Notes: generated by a model from the letters alone, not told the origin. 64,000 nt of DNA from Entrophospora sp. SA101 (GCA_958430865.1 CAUDNR010003802.1:4955-68954); one strand, 5' to 3'. Shown: positions 45,505 through 57,798, numbered from the stretch's first letter. Program-made: numbers and translations.

Positions 45505-45894
45505 TTATTTTTTTGGCCATTGACTTTTTTGAATCTCTCGTTTTATATTTTCTTTGAAATTTTCAATAAATGATATGCTACTTCTTGTACTCTTATCAAT
45601 ATATGGGATAGCTATTAGTTATCCAAAACAAAACAAGCCTTTTAATAAATTTATATGTAAATATAAATATTACTTTTTATTATTATTTAAAATACCTTCT
45701 TCTGTTATTTTTGTTAGTCTTTTATGTGTATAAATAGCAAATCTATGAAATGCAGGACTTTCAAGGAGCTAAAAACAATAAAATAAATGTATCAGAGATA
45801 TTTCAAAAAATTTAAAATAACTGATTATTATTTTTTTATAAACCTTTTCTGTAATGTATTTATTTGTCCTATGTAATAATAATCGTAAAGGCAT
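45505..45894 (-). CDS. small, probably mitochondrial protein (MRX7-like?), three exons
   Basis: Exons 45894-45844, 45768-45696 and 45611-45505 splice in phase to 76 residues: MPLRLLLHRTNKYITEK, then LLESPAFHRFAIYTHKR, then a C-terminal helix ending KENIKREIQKSQW. Hydrophobic and basic residues at the start suit mitochondrial import. The pattern 'LL.SP.FHR....HKR' followed by a terminal amphipathic helix is what I know from short fungal mitochondrial proteins such as the MIOREX component MRX7. This link is from memory and uncertain. Its 3' end lies 20 bp from the end of the ThrRS pseudogene, tail to tail. Confidence 0.55.
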
Positions 45895-46029
45895 TAGAAG
45901 AAATTAAATTTTTTAAAAATTTATTTTAACGATACAACTCAATCAAATCAGTGCAACATACTTTGTAACAATTTAGAAAAGATTGGCAATATTTTGCTTA
46001 CATTCTGTTTTATCTTGATATAATTCTTG
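45895..46029. other. spacer
   Basis: Promoter side of the small minus-strand gene; no feature was seen. Confidence 0.4.
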
Positions 46030-46401
46030 ATTTTTATTGTGAACGTTGCTGGCATCAGTTGCAATGGAAATCTATTATTAATAAACAGAAGGCCTTTGAT
46101 ATTCTGTGCAAGAAAATAACAAATAGCAATGGTGACAGTACAGTTGTTGCATTTGGTGATGGTAAATTCTCATCAACATCATGTGGGGCCCTATAAAAGA
46201 ATTTCGCTGAGAGCTTTCTAGACACTGCAGGATGGTGATAAGCATCAAAAATTCTGGTCTGTCAGAGTCTGCAAATCAGTCTATCTGACACATTGGAATC
46301 GAGATGTTAATGCTGCCCGTAACATAAGGAACATTTTTTTGCACACAAACACTTATGGAGAGAGACCTGATCCATTTATAAGGGGGACTTACTGACCTCT
46401 C
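46030..46401 (+). pseudogene. Fanzor (eukaryotic TnpB-like) nuclease remnant
   Basis: The first plus-strand frame reads WHQLQWKSIINKQKAFDILC and VVAFGDGKFSSTSCG. After a stop and frame change the sequence reads THWNRDVNAARNIRNIF then YGERPDPFIRG. The 'W-NRD-NAA-NI' block holds the third RuvC Asp of TnpB/Fanzor and is typically followed by a Gly-Arg-Pro stretch. 'FGD..F....G' resembles the segment ahead of the RuvC-II/zinc region. The zinc finger between them is deleted. The guide-RNA end and flanking transposon ends are not recognisable, so it is a dead fragment. Confidence 0.65.
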
Positions 46402-46645
46402 TGCTGCCATTTTAACTGTGGCAGGATATGTCTAGCTGGTGGCAGCAGCAGCAATGATGACTTTCTATGAAGCCACAATTAGCTATAGGGAGGATTTGGA
46501 TCTTCCTGATTTAGTGTAATAAGGTTTACTTGTTATTTAGAATATTTTGACATTTTTCAAGCGATTTTAATTTAATCAATTCATTTTCCAATTTCTTAAC
46601 GTCATTTCTATTTGGTAAGAATCCAATTTCTTGTTCTCCACGAAT

Positions 46646-47360
46646 TTATTTTATAAAGTTTTTTCTTTCTGATTTATTATTGTCATCAACAATTTCAATT
46701 GGATTATTTAAAGATACCAAATTATCGTGACCCAAATCTAAATTTTCTTTATTAAAAAATAATACATCGATGATCTTTGTTACATTTATTCTCTCTTTCC
46801 GATCATTGATTATTTCATCATTAGTGCTAGTAGTTTTCAGCTTATAAGTGTTCAAGGTCAGTTCATTAGTCAAAACTCTCAAAGATTGCAAATAATCTCT
46901 TAATTTATCTTTAGTATTCACATCTTCTTGATTTTCGTCGTTGGTCATGTGGTTCGAATTAAATTCTACAATCAAGTATAACTTATCCATAAAAAACTCA
47001 AATTCTTTTGTTTCCACCAATTTTTCAACATCAAAATCGTTATATTCCTCATTACCAATTCTATTAGTAGTATGGAGCTTAATTTCATTTGAGATAAAGT
47101 AGAATTGTTCCAAAAAGCCTTTTGAAATTTCAAGATCGATATTTTTATATTTATTAAAAATTTTGATTAAAATTTGAACCGATTCGTTAGGCGATTTAGC
47201 TTCAATAACGCGATTTGATGAAGAAGTCTTCAATGGCAATCAAAAGAAACGAGAAATTGAGACGTTTGAGGTTTTTGGAGGTGAAAAAATAGATTTTGGT
47301 GGAGATGATGGCGATGAAGATGATTTTTTAAAGCAAAAAGAGAAAATATATTTTGTCATT
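46646..47360 (-). CDS. unrecognised protein, frame split by one TGA
   Basis: From ATG 47360 the frame runs MTKYIFSFCFKKSSSSPSSP, Ser/Pro-rich, for about 39 codons to a TGA at 47240-47242. The same frame then runs open to 46646 for about 197 more codons. The second part is helical and charged (VQILIKIFNKYKNIDLE, GFLEQFYFISNEIK, EFEFFMDKLYLIVEF, LRDYLQSLRVLTNELTL). A downstream ATG at 47239 directly after the TGA could start a 197-residue protein. Alternatives are a very short intron over the TGA, readthrough or a pseudogene. No family was recognised. An upstream region with TATA-like sequence fits a start at 47360. Confidence 0.5.
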
Positions 47361-48756
47361 TTGAAAAGAGTTTTTTTTTGTTGTTGTAAAAAGAAATAAT
47401 TGTATATACATATATTATATAAATAATTAAATAATATGTGAATATGTATGTATATTTATATTTATAATAATATATATACTCGATCAACGAGCAATTTTAA
47501 TAACTTGTCGAAAGTTAAAAAATTATCAAATTTAAATCTTTTTTTTTTTTGGAAGAGAGGACCAAGGCTTTTTGGATTTTTTTGATGGAAATGAAAAAGT
47601 TGGGTAAAAATTGTTGTTTATATAGTTGGCTGAACAATATTAATTATATTAATTATGGTGTTAGTACGTAATCTAAAAACATTAAAAGGCTTTAATTGAC
47701 GAATCATCAATTAAATGTTTCTTGAAAATATAGATGCTGGTCGCAATTCTTGGTGATGGTTGCAACCATATTTGCGACATATAAAAATGGTTTGCGACAC
47801 CTGGTTGCAACCACCTTTGCGACCACTTTGGTTTCCTTTTTTGGATTGCGACATGGAACATTACTTGAAAACTTTTATATGTATGACGTGGAGGTTTTGA
47901 GTACCAGAAGTTTAATATTAATAAAAATTTTTAAACCTTAACCAACATTATCACCAATACCATCCAAAATTTAATATTCTTTGTTATTATTATTAGGCAC
48001 AAGAAAGAAATGAATACCGACTGAATGGATAATAAATAAATGAAAAAACAGATGCAATAACACGAAAAGGCATAATTTCAAAGAGAGACCATTATAAAAA
48101 ATAAATGACAATTAATTAAAAAACATAAAATGATGACTGCAATTAAATAACAAAAATAAAAAAAAAACAAAGGAATCTATTTTTTTAATTAGAATGAACT
48201 TGCTAGAAAACCAGCAGGATTTTTAGATCATTTATCATATATTTCTATTAAGGTTTATCTTCCAGATCACAACGGTATTTTCATGTGAAAACTTGGCAGA
48301 TATTGCAATTCATATTACAATACACCATTATTCCATTTATCTAATGATAATTATAAAAACATAGGTTAATTATAATAATAAAGATAAATAAGAAGTTGAA
48401 CTGTGAAATTTATAAAAGTTCTCAAGGACAAACACAAACAAGAATAAAATATTATCATAATGTTGACATTTTAAACGAATGAATGTATCTTTTTATTATT
48501 ATTTTTATATAACTACTGTATCAGAACATCTTGATTTAGCGGATAAATTTCCTGGATGTCCATTAAATTGAGACTCGCCGTGTATAAAAATGTTATATAA
48601 CAATTATGGAATGGTAAAAAAATTTATATCAGTCCATGATAAATTTGTTTATGTTTATTATAATCCCAATATATATAAAAATACATTGAAAAATACATTT
48701 AAAAGAAAATAATAAATAATTAATTATAATTTATATGTAAAACCATTATATTAAAA
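47361..48756. other. intergenic with a small foldback repeat
   Basis: Left: promoter side of the minus-strand gene, very AT-rich (47400-47480). A foldback element lies at 47738-47825. From 47950 to 48756 nothing is recognised; this is the 3' flank of PPN1. Confidence 0.5.
47738..47825. repeat. 88-bp foldback repeat built of 'ggttgcaacc' and 'tttgcgac' words
   Basis: tggtcgcaa at 47738 and ttgcgacca ending 47825 are inverted. The palindrome ggttgcaacc occurs twice inside, each followed by a ttgcgac word. Related words (attgcgactagttgcaatt) recur at about 53270-53330. Confidence 0.6.
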
Positions 48757-49179
48757 TTATATTATTAAATCAGTAGCAATATAATCTTCAGGACCTTTAG
48801 ACATGCATCTAGAATAAATACAGTTTTGATGTTTTAATTTACGTTGCTTAATTATTGACCTTGTACTAACCATCAAATATTCCCTAACTTTTTCCCATAA
48901 TGAACTTCCTAAGCCGTGATTAGCAATCCTTCTGGCCAAGTGAATCCAACTTGAAACAGTTAAATCTTTCATATTATAATCATCCCAAGTATTATATTCA
49001 ACTTTGAATTCTGGTGTGATATTTGGATATTGGTTGGCTTCTGTAAGATTAATGAAATATTGTGTGTAACCTAATGGGGTCAAAAATAGATTTGAATGTG
49101 CAGGCGAAGTTGAATCATCTTCATGAGGCCTGTTTATTTTAGGATCACCATTATTTGAATCGTTATTATTTAAACTTAT

Positions 49180-49217
<38 letters not shown>

Positions 49218-50767
49218 TATCTATAAATAATTCTGATGCTGGTGGCTGTGATTGTGATTGTGATGGTTCAGTAATGTTATATTGAAAAATTCTAAGAGCA
49301 GGAAAAAATGTTGGAATTATCGAAGGATTAATATTGACAACTGCACATTGTTTTGTTACAGCTTTTGTTGCCCGCGGAACAGTTTTGTAGTGAGAAAATA
49401 ATTTTTCTAAATACTTATCAACATCATAAATTTTAGTATCAACTGGTCTGTTTTCATAATTATCATCATTAATATTTGTTTGGGATGATTGGAAGTTCAA
49501 TTGCAATTTGTGCGGTAAAGTAGATGAATCATTACTGCTATTGTTTATTATTTCCTTATTCAAACTAATGTCTTCAGCAGCAGGATCAGCAGCAGCATCA
49601 ACATCATCATACTCAAGATCATCAATATTGTTGAGATCATTCATCAGTGTTCCCACATTTTTATGTTTATTTTTAGAGCTAATAAAAAAGAAATGATCCA
49701 TGTTTGAATGTCCATAATAATGACCCAAAATAATGTCATGATATTTAATTGCTAATTTTCCATATTCTTTATAACATGATGGCATGTATTGATTTCTTCT
49801 TGGTGCAACATGGCCTGTTAAATAAACTTTCATCCCATGCTTTCTAGCTTTTTTAAGAACATTGTTCAACCATCTAAATTGAATAGTGCCAGGTTGAGTC
49901 TCAACTTTGCAACCGTTAACAGCAGTATTTAATTTATAAAAGTATAAGGTATTTAAAGAAACAACAATGAGTTTTCTAGGTATAACTTCAACATAGTAAT
50001 ATCCTCCTTTAAGAAAATATTGGTGTTGACCTGTTGGTATGAATTGTGACCAAATTTCGTGAAGGCTTGTAAGGACATCATTTGGACCACCAGAAACAAT
50101 ATTACTTGGGAAAAGATCATTGTTGCCAATGGAAGGAACTATTGGTATGGTTTCAAGATGACGATGACGTTTGTCTATATGTATAGTTTTTGCGTCTGTA
50201 AAAGTTTTAAGGAATTTATTTGTTATGAATTGATTTAAATCATAAATTTCTTGTGGTTCGCGTGGAATAAGATCATCACTATCATGTCTAATTATCAAAT
50301 AAATAAAAAATTCAACTAAAAATATCATTCAAATTTAAATGATTACAATTACAATGAATAATAACAATATACCTGGAATTATCACCAGTCCAAATAATAA
50401 AATCCAATTTATTTTTCCAATTTTTTTCCAACCATTCAAAAGTGGCATTAATTAAATTGATTGGAGAATCACATATGGTCGCTTCAGCACCCCAAGGACC
50501 AGAAATACCTTTTTTCATATAAGCAGGTTTTTTAAGCTTGGATGGTCTTTGATGATGACATTTTAATTTTACTAGAGCATCTGATATGTAATGAGTATCA
50601 GGATGAAAATCTGTAATGTGTAAAAAATATCCAGTAAGTTGTTTTGGTTCCTTTCCTGGTGTTAATCCAAACTTTGGAAGGGATAATGATGATATTATTG
50701 TTATCATTATTAATAAAAGAATTATTGACATAAAAAATATCAAAAATTTAGATAGTGATAAAACCAT
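48757..50767 (-). CDS. PPN1: endopolyphosphatase PPN1-like, two exons
   Basis: Exons 50767-50373 and 50287-48757 join in phase to 641 residues. A single N-terminal membrane anchor (residues about 5-30) marks a type II vacuolar membrane protein. The calcineurin-like metallophosphatase motifs are in order: HITDFHPD (D-x-H), TGDNS at the splice junction, IGNNDLFPSN, LTGHVAPRR and ILGHYYGHSNMDHF. PPN1 cleaves long-chain polyphosphate inside the vacuole; polyphosphate is the phosphate store that AM fungi move to plant roots. An Asp run (about 12 residues, encoded by an ATC/CAT microsatellite) and Ser/Asn/Asp-rich inserts lie in the C-half. The C-terminal Cys-containing tail (CIYSRCMSKGPEDY) fits the family. 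Confidence 0.93.
49180..49217. repeat. (ATC)n microsatellite coding for an Asp run in PPN1
   Basis: About 12 tandem units, in frame, read as Asp on the minus strand. Confidence 0.95.
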
Positions 50768-51262
50768 TTTGTGTTTTAAAAAAATAATTTTTGAAAAAAA
50801 AAGGAATATTTTTTCTTACTTTATTTACTTCGAGGATCAAATTTCATCAAAAATTTTTGTTCATTGACGCCCGAGTAAAAACAAGACTTTTACTGTTTAT
50901 GTATACCAAATTTGTAAATGATCCACTTGTAGATCCATTAATTCATATATATGAGATAATATTTTTAATTGCTAATTACAGGTACAATTTTAACTTAGAC
51001 TCTATTTGTATAGAAACCGACGTTATATAGATTCTTACTTTGCCACTTAAGAAAAAACATTTTTCCGTTATAAATTAAAAATTCCAAAGATGATCTTTGA
51101 AAATAAAAAGATTGCAATTACTGATGAATTAGATAGATTATAAATGATCTTGACAGTTAGCTACATATAATTATAATAAAATGTATTTTTAATTATCAAA
51201 TAGTCACAGCTTCCTACAAAACTCCTCATTTTCAAAGGACTAACCATCTTTAGTTTTTTTTC
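50768..51262. other. intergenic, nothing recognised
   Basis: Promoter side of PPN1 followed by AT-rich sequence. No coding or RNA feature was recognised. Confidence 0.5.
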
Positions 51263-51860
51263 CTAGAATAATTCGAGAAGTATATTGTCAAATGATGGCG
51301 GTGATAATGATATCAATTTTTCATAAAGGGATGAATGATATGCAAAAATATTACAGCTAATATGGAAGAGTTGGTGGAAGGGAATGATAAATGAAGTATT
51401 CTGTAATAGTAATACATTACAAGGTTTCATGAAATCTGCCGGCAGAATTAATTTGAATGATATGGAGGATTTTGATGGTGTCGGCGATAGAAGTAATGAT
51501 ACTGATGTTAATGATGACAAAATCAGAAAGCCATTAAGTGAATTCAAAGGTGGCTCATTTCAAAGTTAAAATTAATCAAACAATAAATAAATTATATTGA
51601 CGTGCAGTCATCTATAGTGTAATCTACAATTATTTTTCACGGCTATGATATCATCAAAATCATCGACGGGTTTCACTACAACTAGGACAAATAGCTCAGA
51701 TCAAGTTGATGTAAATACCTGTCTGTATATCTATTTGTTTATATTACCAAAATCAATATAATTTAAACGAATATATTGTTTATTTAAAGACCAGTGTTAC
51801 AGAAGAATTATCAGGTCTAATTGTGGAAGAAATGTTAAAGCGTTTAGAGAAGATAATATA
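51263..51860 (+). pseudogene. possible coding remnants, unassigned
   Basis: 51384-51569 is open (GFMKSAGRINLNDMEDFDGVG, Asp-rich, ending GGSFQS), with coding-like sequence just upstream in the same frame but holding stops. Then 51644-51711 (KSSTGFTTTRTNSSDQVD) could splice via gtaaat/aaag to 51790-51850 (TSVTEELSGLIVEEMLKRLE). No family was recognised. Treat as a weak call. Confidence 0.25.
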
Positions 51861-54763
51861 GATGAGATGTATCGTGGGAATGGATGAAATTATGTAATCA
51901 ATGATGGGGATTTTGGCGTTTAGAGAAGAATATTTATAGTAATTATAAATTAAAATTTCATAGAGATCTGTGGGCGTGAATAATTGATTTCTTTTTATGT
52001 ACATACTTTGCTATTAATAATTTTTATATAATAAAATACTTGAAATTATATTATAATTACAAAAAAAAATTTTTTCTAACACAAGCAATCAAAGAATGCA
52101 TAATAAAAATTATTTTGTGACGTTTCAGTTTTAGAATATCATTGTTTTCTTATGTTCCGTTTGCTTGCCAAACACCCCACAATTCCATCAGGATAAGTAG
52201 CCTCGAGATTTTCCAAGTTCTTACTTGTTATCCTTCAAATAAAGAATTAGAGGGTATGTTTCAGTATCAATTCATAAGAACTCACTCATAGTTGTATTTT
52301 CTATCCATAAAAAAACCATCAAGCCCCTGATTATTGACTTCTGATATCCTATTTCGAGTAACTACTGCCAGATTCATTTATTCGTGAATATCTTTTTGAT
52401 CCATTTATTAGATTATTTGAAATCTAGAAAATTTTTAGAAAAGATAAAAATACTTTCAGATTTTCTTGCAGTTCATGATATCTGCGATTATTGATAATAA
52501 ATACCCTTGGTTTACCATCCAATCCAGAATTGTTCATCTGAATTGAAGTATTAAAACAATTCCAGAATTTATTTTAAAACTTGTGATTCTTTACTGGTGT
52601 TTCGGCTTCTAATGGATTGATTATATGGAAACCCATTTTAGCGGATTTTTCTTATTATTGTACGATCACTTGATGGATTTTCTGAACATGCCCAAAACTC
52701 AAGCTATGGATGATATTGATATAATATTGCATAATTTATAATTAATTTTTTCATATCTTAATGTGGTATCAGTAATTTCATATTCTGTTGAATAAATAAA
52801 TAGAAGCAAGGTGTAAAGTAAATTCTGTAACAATTGTTAATTGTTGCTTCCATTCAACGAAAGGTTGATGCCAGTTTATACAATGAATATTATTTATTAA
52901 TGCATGTCTTAAATGCATGCCTTGTAAAAAATTTACTCCGTGATTAGTCTCAGTGTTTTACCATTATTATTATTAAACTCGGTGTTTTTAATAAATATAC
53001 ATTTCCGTGTTTTTCCATCATAATAATAATAAATGTATCATATTCACGGAATCTATGGTTCCATTTTTCATAAAAAATGGGTTTTCACTTATATGCTAAT
53101 AAAATGGATAAATTTGAATCAATGACCGAGTATTTACTGAAGAAATTTAATCAATAAAATGGATAAAGTTCGGATAAATTGCTGAATAATTTCTAAATAA
53201 TTAATTAATAAAATGGACAAAGTTTGAAATAAATTTTTCAAGTGGTCTACTAAAGATGGCTCCCCAAACTAATTGCGACTAGTTGCAATTAAATTTTCAT
53301 ATGCTGCATTTAGTTGCGGCTAATTGCGGTCCCCATCTTTAAATGTTACTAACATGATAAAATGGTAAAATTTGAAAGAATATGAATTAGTAATGTACAT
53401 ATAGCAACACGGAAATTTGTTACATCACCCTTGTGATTTGACAGCTTTGATTTAATCACCAGTCCATGTTCTGTTTGAAGTTTTCCATATTTCTGAACAG
53501 AATTTGTAATTGATTTGAAAGTATTAAAACTAGACTAGAAAATTTTTTTAAAATTGAAAGTATAAACAAATAGAAATCTTACTGCAGGCTGGTCATATAT
53601 TCCAACACATTTAATGACAACAAATTCAACCAAGAATTTTTTTTTTTGAAAACATGAATTATAAAAAGAAATTTCTATTAATTTATTAATTTCACAGCTA
53701 CAATGTAAATTTATGATAAAATTTAATCATGAATTGAATAACTTTAACTTTTTTTTTTTTTTCATAATAAAGTTAAACAAAACTTTTTATAATTTTATTG
53801 CTCAAGTCTCTATCCCATTTGGTTATAAAGTTTTTTTATTAGTATCTTTTTTCAATTTCTTTAGAATATATGAAAAACTCTCTGTAGACTAAAGTTTGAT
53901 ATATTTGCTATAATTTTCTTTGGTTTAATGTTTGTATCTCTTTAGTTGAAGGCTCTGATAAAAATTTTATTTTTTAAAAAGAAGTTTGTTATTTGATCGA
54001 TATGATGTTACATCACTTAATTTTGACCTAATTAGGGCATCTCGCACTCTGCATTTTCCATACATTTTCAATGCATTTTCAGGGCAAATATGTACATTAA
54101 ATCATCAGTAATTTCTGAGATTATATCATCTATGTTAGTGTTTTTGGAATTTTTATTTGTATCTACTTGATTATCTTGATAGAATATAAACAATCATGCT
54201 CTTATAGATAAATTACAAGATCTTGGATATTGATTGATCATTAAAGTTTTTTGAATTGTTAAAATAATTGATTTTTCGAGTTGGAATTTGCATGTCCCAG
54301 ACGTGTCTTCTTCTGTCATCCCTTTGTAGAACATAGAGCTCATTCTTGTCACCAGTTTAATTTTTCTTTGAGAATTTCATTTTCATGGAAATGTTTGTAT
54401 TTTTTGGTTTATTATTTTGTATCATGTTGTTGTAATTTGTGTTTTTTACTTTTGTCAATGCTAATGTTTTAGTTATAATTTCTTACTATGCCACTGGTAA
54501 AGTTTAACATGGTATAAAATTATCAATAATAATTTCCTCTTCAAGGTCCTTTTCATGCCTCCTTAAATTCACACGAGCAAACAGCTCTTTGTTTATTGTA
54601 AGCTTTTTGAAATTATGTTTTGACAAATGACAAAGTATTAGCAAAAAACCTATATCTTGCAGGATAAATATATTATTAGAGTTAGTTAGCTGCTAAATAT
54701 ATGGAAAGAATTTCTCAAACATTTATGCGATTCTTTTTCATATTTAAAAACAACATTTAGAAT
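51861..54763. other. non-genic; minus-strand remnant and a degenerate 54-bp tandem repeat
   Basis: Minus strand at about 52560-52470 reads MNNSGLDGKPRVFIINNRRY, coding-like but unassigned. At 53097-53240 the word 'aataaaatggataaa' recurs three times at 54-55 bp spacing, a decayed minisatellite. At 53268-53335 'attgcgactagttgcaatt' and 'agttgcggctaattgcggt' form a loose inverted pair. 54045-54095 shares words with 37430-37510. The rest shows nothing. Confidence 0.4.
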
Positions 54764-55204
54764 TTGGACATTTGCCCCTTAGATGGAAAAGAAAAATTCT
54801 ATGTAATAAAATTCCATTGTCATCTATTTCAAACTATATTTATCTATTGGAAAGAAAATGGTAGTTTTATGGCAGAAGCATTGGAAAAAAAACAAAAACA
54901 CCTGGTCAATTTGACGAATGCTATGTTGAGCGTTTCCATAATAAATTACATATAAATTGATTTATTGATTTATTTAACGGAAATTTATATTTTATTTAAA
55001 AGTTTTTTAATCAAGCAAGAAAAAATCTTCACGGTATATTTAGCATCGCTTGAATGCATTGTTGTTGATAGGAAATGCCTGCCAACTGCGGTTAACATAC
55101 TTCTTGCACATCATCGTTTGAAAACTGCAACTCTTTCCAATAGTATGAATGAAATAATTATCCTAATTTGTGGATACGGTTACCATATCGGATGTTGTAT
55201 ATAA
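54764..55204 (+). pseudogene. remnants of an unassigned, RING-like-ended protein
   Basis: Two adjacent frames look coding: 54764-54955 (IYWKENGSFMAEALEKKQKH) and 54965-55204 (YLASLECIVVDRKCLPTAVN, HHRLKTATLSNSMNEIIILI, ending CGYGYHIGC). The ending resembles the start of a RING-type finger (ICGHGYH.xC) seen in multicopy AM-fungal proteins. The frame breaks and the zinc site is cut short. Low-confidence relic. Confidence 0.35.
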
Positions 55205-55659
55205 TATAAAAAAATTGGTAATATTAATTAAATTATAATTTATTATAAATATGTAAGCATGGTTATTCAAATTGAACCTATTTGAAATTATAACAATTTT
55301 AGAAAATCCTACACGGCTTTAAAACTCTCATCGTAATCGTCTCCATGACGGATAGGGAAAGCATGTAAAGAACAGGCATACATACAAGTTTTTCTCCAGT
55401 AGGATTTGATTATTTATTGTTTACACTGTTGTATTTATTAAATTATTATATCGAGTTGCACAAAAAAAAATTATTTAATTAACAAACAAAAATAATAAAA
55501 ATAAATAATAATAAACTAAATTCGAGATCGATCTATTGTTAGTATCTCTACGATTTAGCAAAGTGTAAATAATTGGCTCTTGAAAACAATTATTTAAAAA
55601 ATATATATAGTTTTCTTTTTAATAATAATAATTAAACAACATTAACAACAATAATAAAG
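55205..55659. other. intergenic and promoter region
   Basis: AT-rich leader of the next gene; nothing specific was seen. Confidence 0.5.
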
Positions 55660-57798
55660 ATGTTTAAAGATCAATTACATTTTCGGGGTGGATCAACTCA
55701 CGGTCGACTTTTCACACGTAGAAACAACATTGTCAAGTTTATTCTAGTCATTTTGTTGATTTGTACCACAATATTAATTGCGATCATGAAGCCTTGGGCT
55801 GAACATGACGACTCACCAACAGTATTTACCGATGAGTCACCGCCAGAATCAAAGACAGACATTAAAAAAACAAAAAAGCCATTAGTTTTACCATCAGAGT
55901 TGATAGCAAAAATAGAAAATAAAACAAGTCATTATAAAAAAGAACAGTTTACAGAAGAAGCTTTAAAGAAAAATGGGCTGATTCCAGTGACAGCAATATT
56001 ATTAGGTTGGAAACGTAGAGAAAGTTTACAATTAGTAGTCAGTTACCTTTCAAAATATCCATTTGTTAAAGAAATATTGATTTGGAATAATAATGATGAA
56101 ATCAGGCTTAATGTAAAGGTAGTTAATTAATCAACCAATTAGATGATGATATGATATAATATAGTTTATGTTAAATTCAAAAATTCTTGTTTTTATAGGA
56201 TTTTAAACTTATTAATAGTGATGGAATGGTTTTAAATGTATTTAATTCAGATGAAAACCTTCATGATTTATCAAAGCATACAACATGCTCTATGGCTAAA
56301 TATGATTATTGTTACTATCAAGATGATGATTGGTTAAACATGTATATGGATAGCATGTATACTAATTTCTTAAATAATCCAAGTTTAATACATTCAAACA
56401 CAATGCCAATAATTCACTTAGAACACAGAAGATGGATGTTTGCTAATGCTGGTAAAAATAGAAAAATTATAAACTAATCAATTAACATTTTTAAATATGT
56501 TGAGCTCAATTTATATGTATATATTTTTAATAAAAAGATAAGAATCTTCATACTGGATTTACTTGGTTTGGCTGTGGCTCTTTTGTTCCACGTGCAAAAG
56601 TACAAAGGTTTTTAGGGCAACTTGGATCTATTTCTTTGGCAAAAGAACGTTTAAAACTTTCAGACATGTACTTTTCAATATGGACAAACCAATATCCTTA
56701 TCAATTATCTAATCCTTTGACACCATTAGATCAGCAAGAAGGTTGGAGTAATAGTGTTGATCAATGGGCTATTGTCTATGGAAATATTGTAAATATGTAA
56801 TTTCTCCTTTATAAACTGTTCATGTAAACATGCATGTATATATTTATTTATTTATATTACTATTATTAGCTTGATTCAATACAAAAATTATATACTGCTT
56901 TAGCTGTCAACACTGGATCTGAATTATTTGTGCGTGAAGAAGAAAAACCATATTTCAGTGAACGAAATGCTAGGTATAAAAACATTTACACATATACATA
57001 TATATATACATTCATATTTATGTATGGAATCTCATAACAAAAAACTAATTACTTATTATTTTTACATACATATATATATAATTAGAGCACCATGTTTAAA
57101 TGATAAATGCCTTTTCATAACAAACATTGATCCATTTCCACATCCATCACGTATTTATTATGCAAATAATGTCACTCATATACATGAACATGAACACAAA
57201 TTTAATGAATTAGATTTTCCTAGTAATACTTTTTGGGATCAGCATGCTTATCATAATGCAGTGGACCTTGATGAGAAAACTTGCTGGAATTCATTTAGAA
57301 GTATTTATTTATTATTTTCTTTTCTCAATTAAAACCAACATAGATAAAAATTTGTTCAATTTTTATTGTTATTCTTATATAGTTCCACATGTTGGTGATT
57401 ATTTTGGTTTACAGTTTGTTGAACCAAAGTCTTACAAAAAGATAAAAATAATTTCCTCAAAAGATATAAGTAACTTTGATGCATCATTTAATATTAAAAC
57501 TTCTTCAAATGGTCATAATTGGGTATGTATTTATTCAATAATTTCATGTATATGTATATAATATATATATTTATTTATTTCAAAAAATTTTTTTTTCTAG
57601 AATGAATGCAGTAAATTAGATACTTTAGATAAACTTGAAACGAATGGAGATTCTAATGTATTATACAATTCAATAACAATAGAATTTGATTGTATAAATA
57701 ATGAACCAATAAGCTTTATAAAAGTCGAGGCTTCAAGAAATTTCACTGAACCTTTTGATATTTGTTCGATGGTTTTAGATGATAATTTTATTATATAA
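55660..57798 (+). CDS. type II membrane glycosyltransferase-like protein, seven exons
   Basis: Exons 55660-56118, 56199-56451, 56538-56788, 56870-56973, 57086-57300, 57383-57522 and 57601-57798 give 539 residues in phase. A short basic N-terminus precedes one membrane helix (about residues 26-46, VKFILVILLICTTILIAIMK) and a Ser/Pro/Lys stem. The luminal part has a GT-A-like start (VTAILLGWKRRESLQLVVSY, FVKEILIWNNND), YQDDDW (a DxD-type metal site), and HTGFTWFGCGSFVP. The C-terminal ~150 residues (CWNSFRIPHVGDYFGLQFVE ... IKIISSKDIS) resemble a discoidin/F5-8C-like beta-sandwich. It is probably a Golgi or ER glycosyltransferase of an uncharacterised fungal family; donor and acceptor are unknown. 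Confidence 0.8.
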
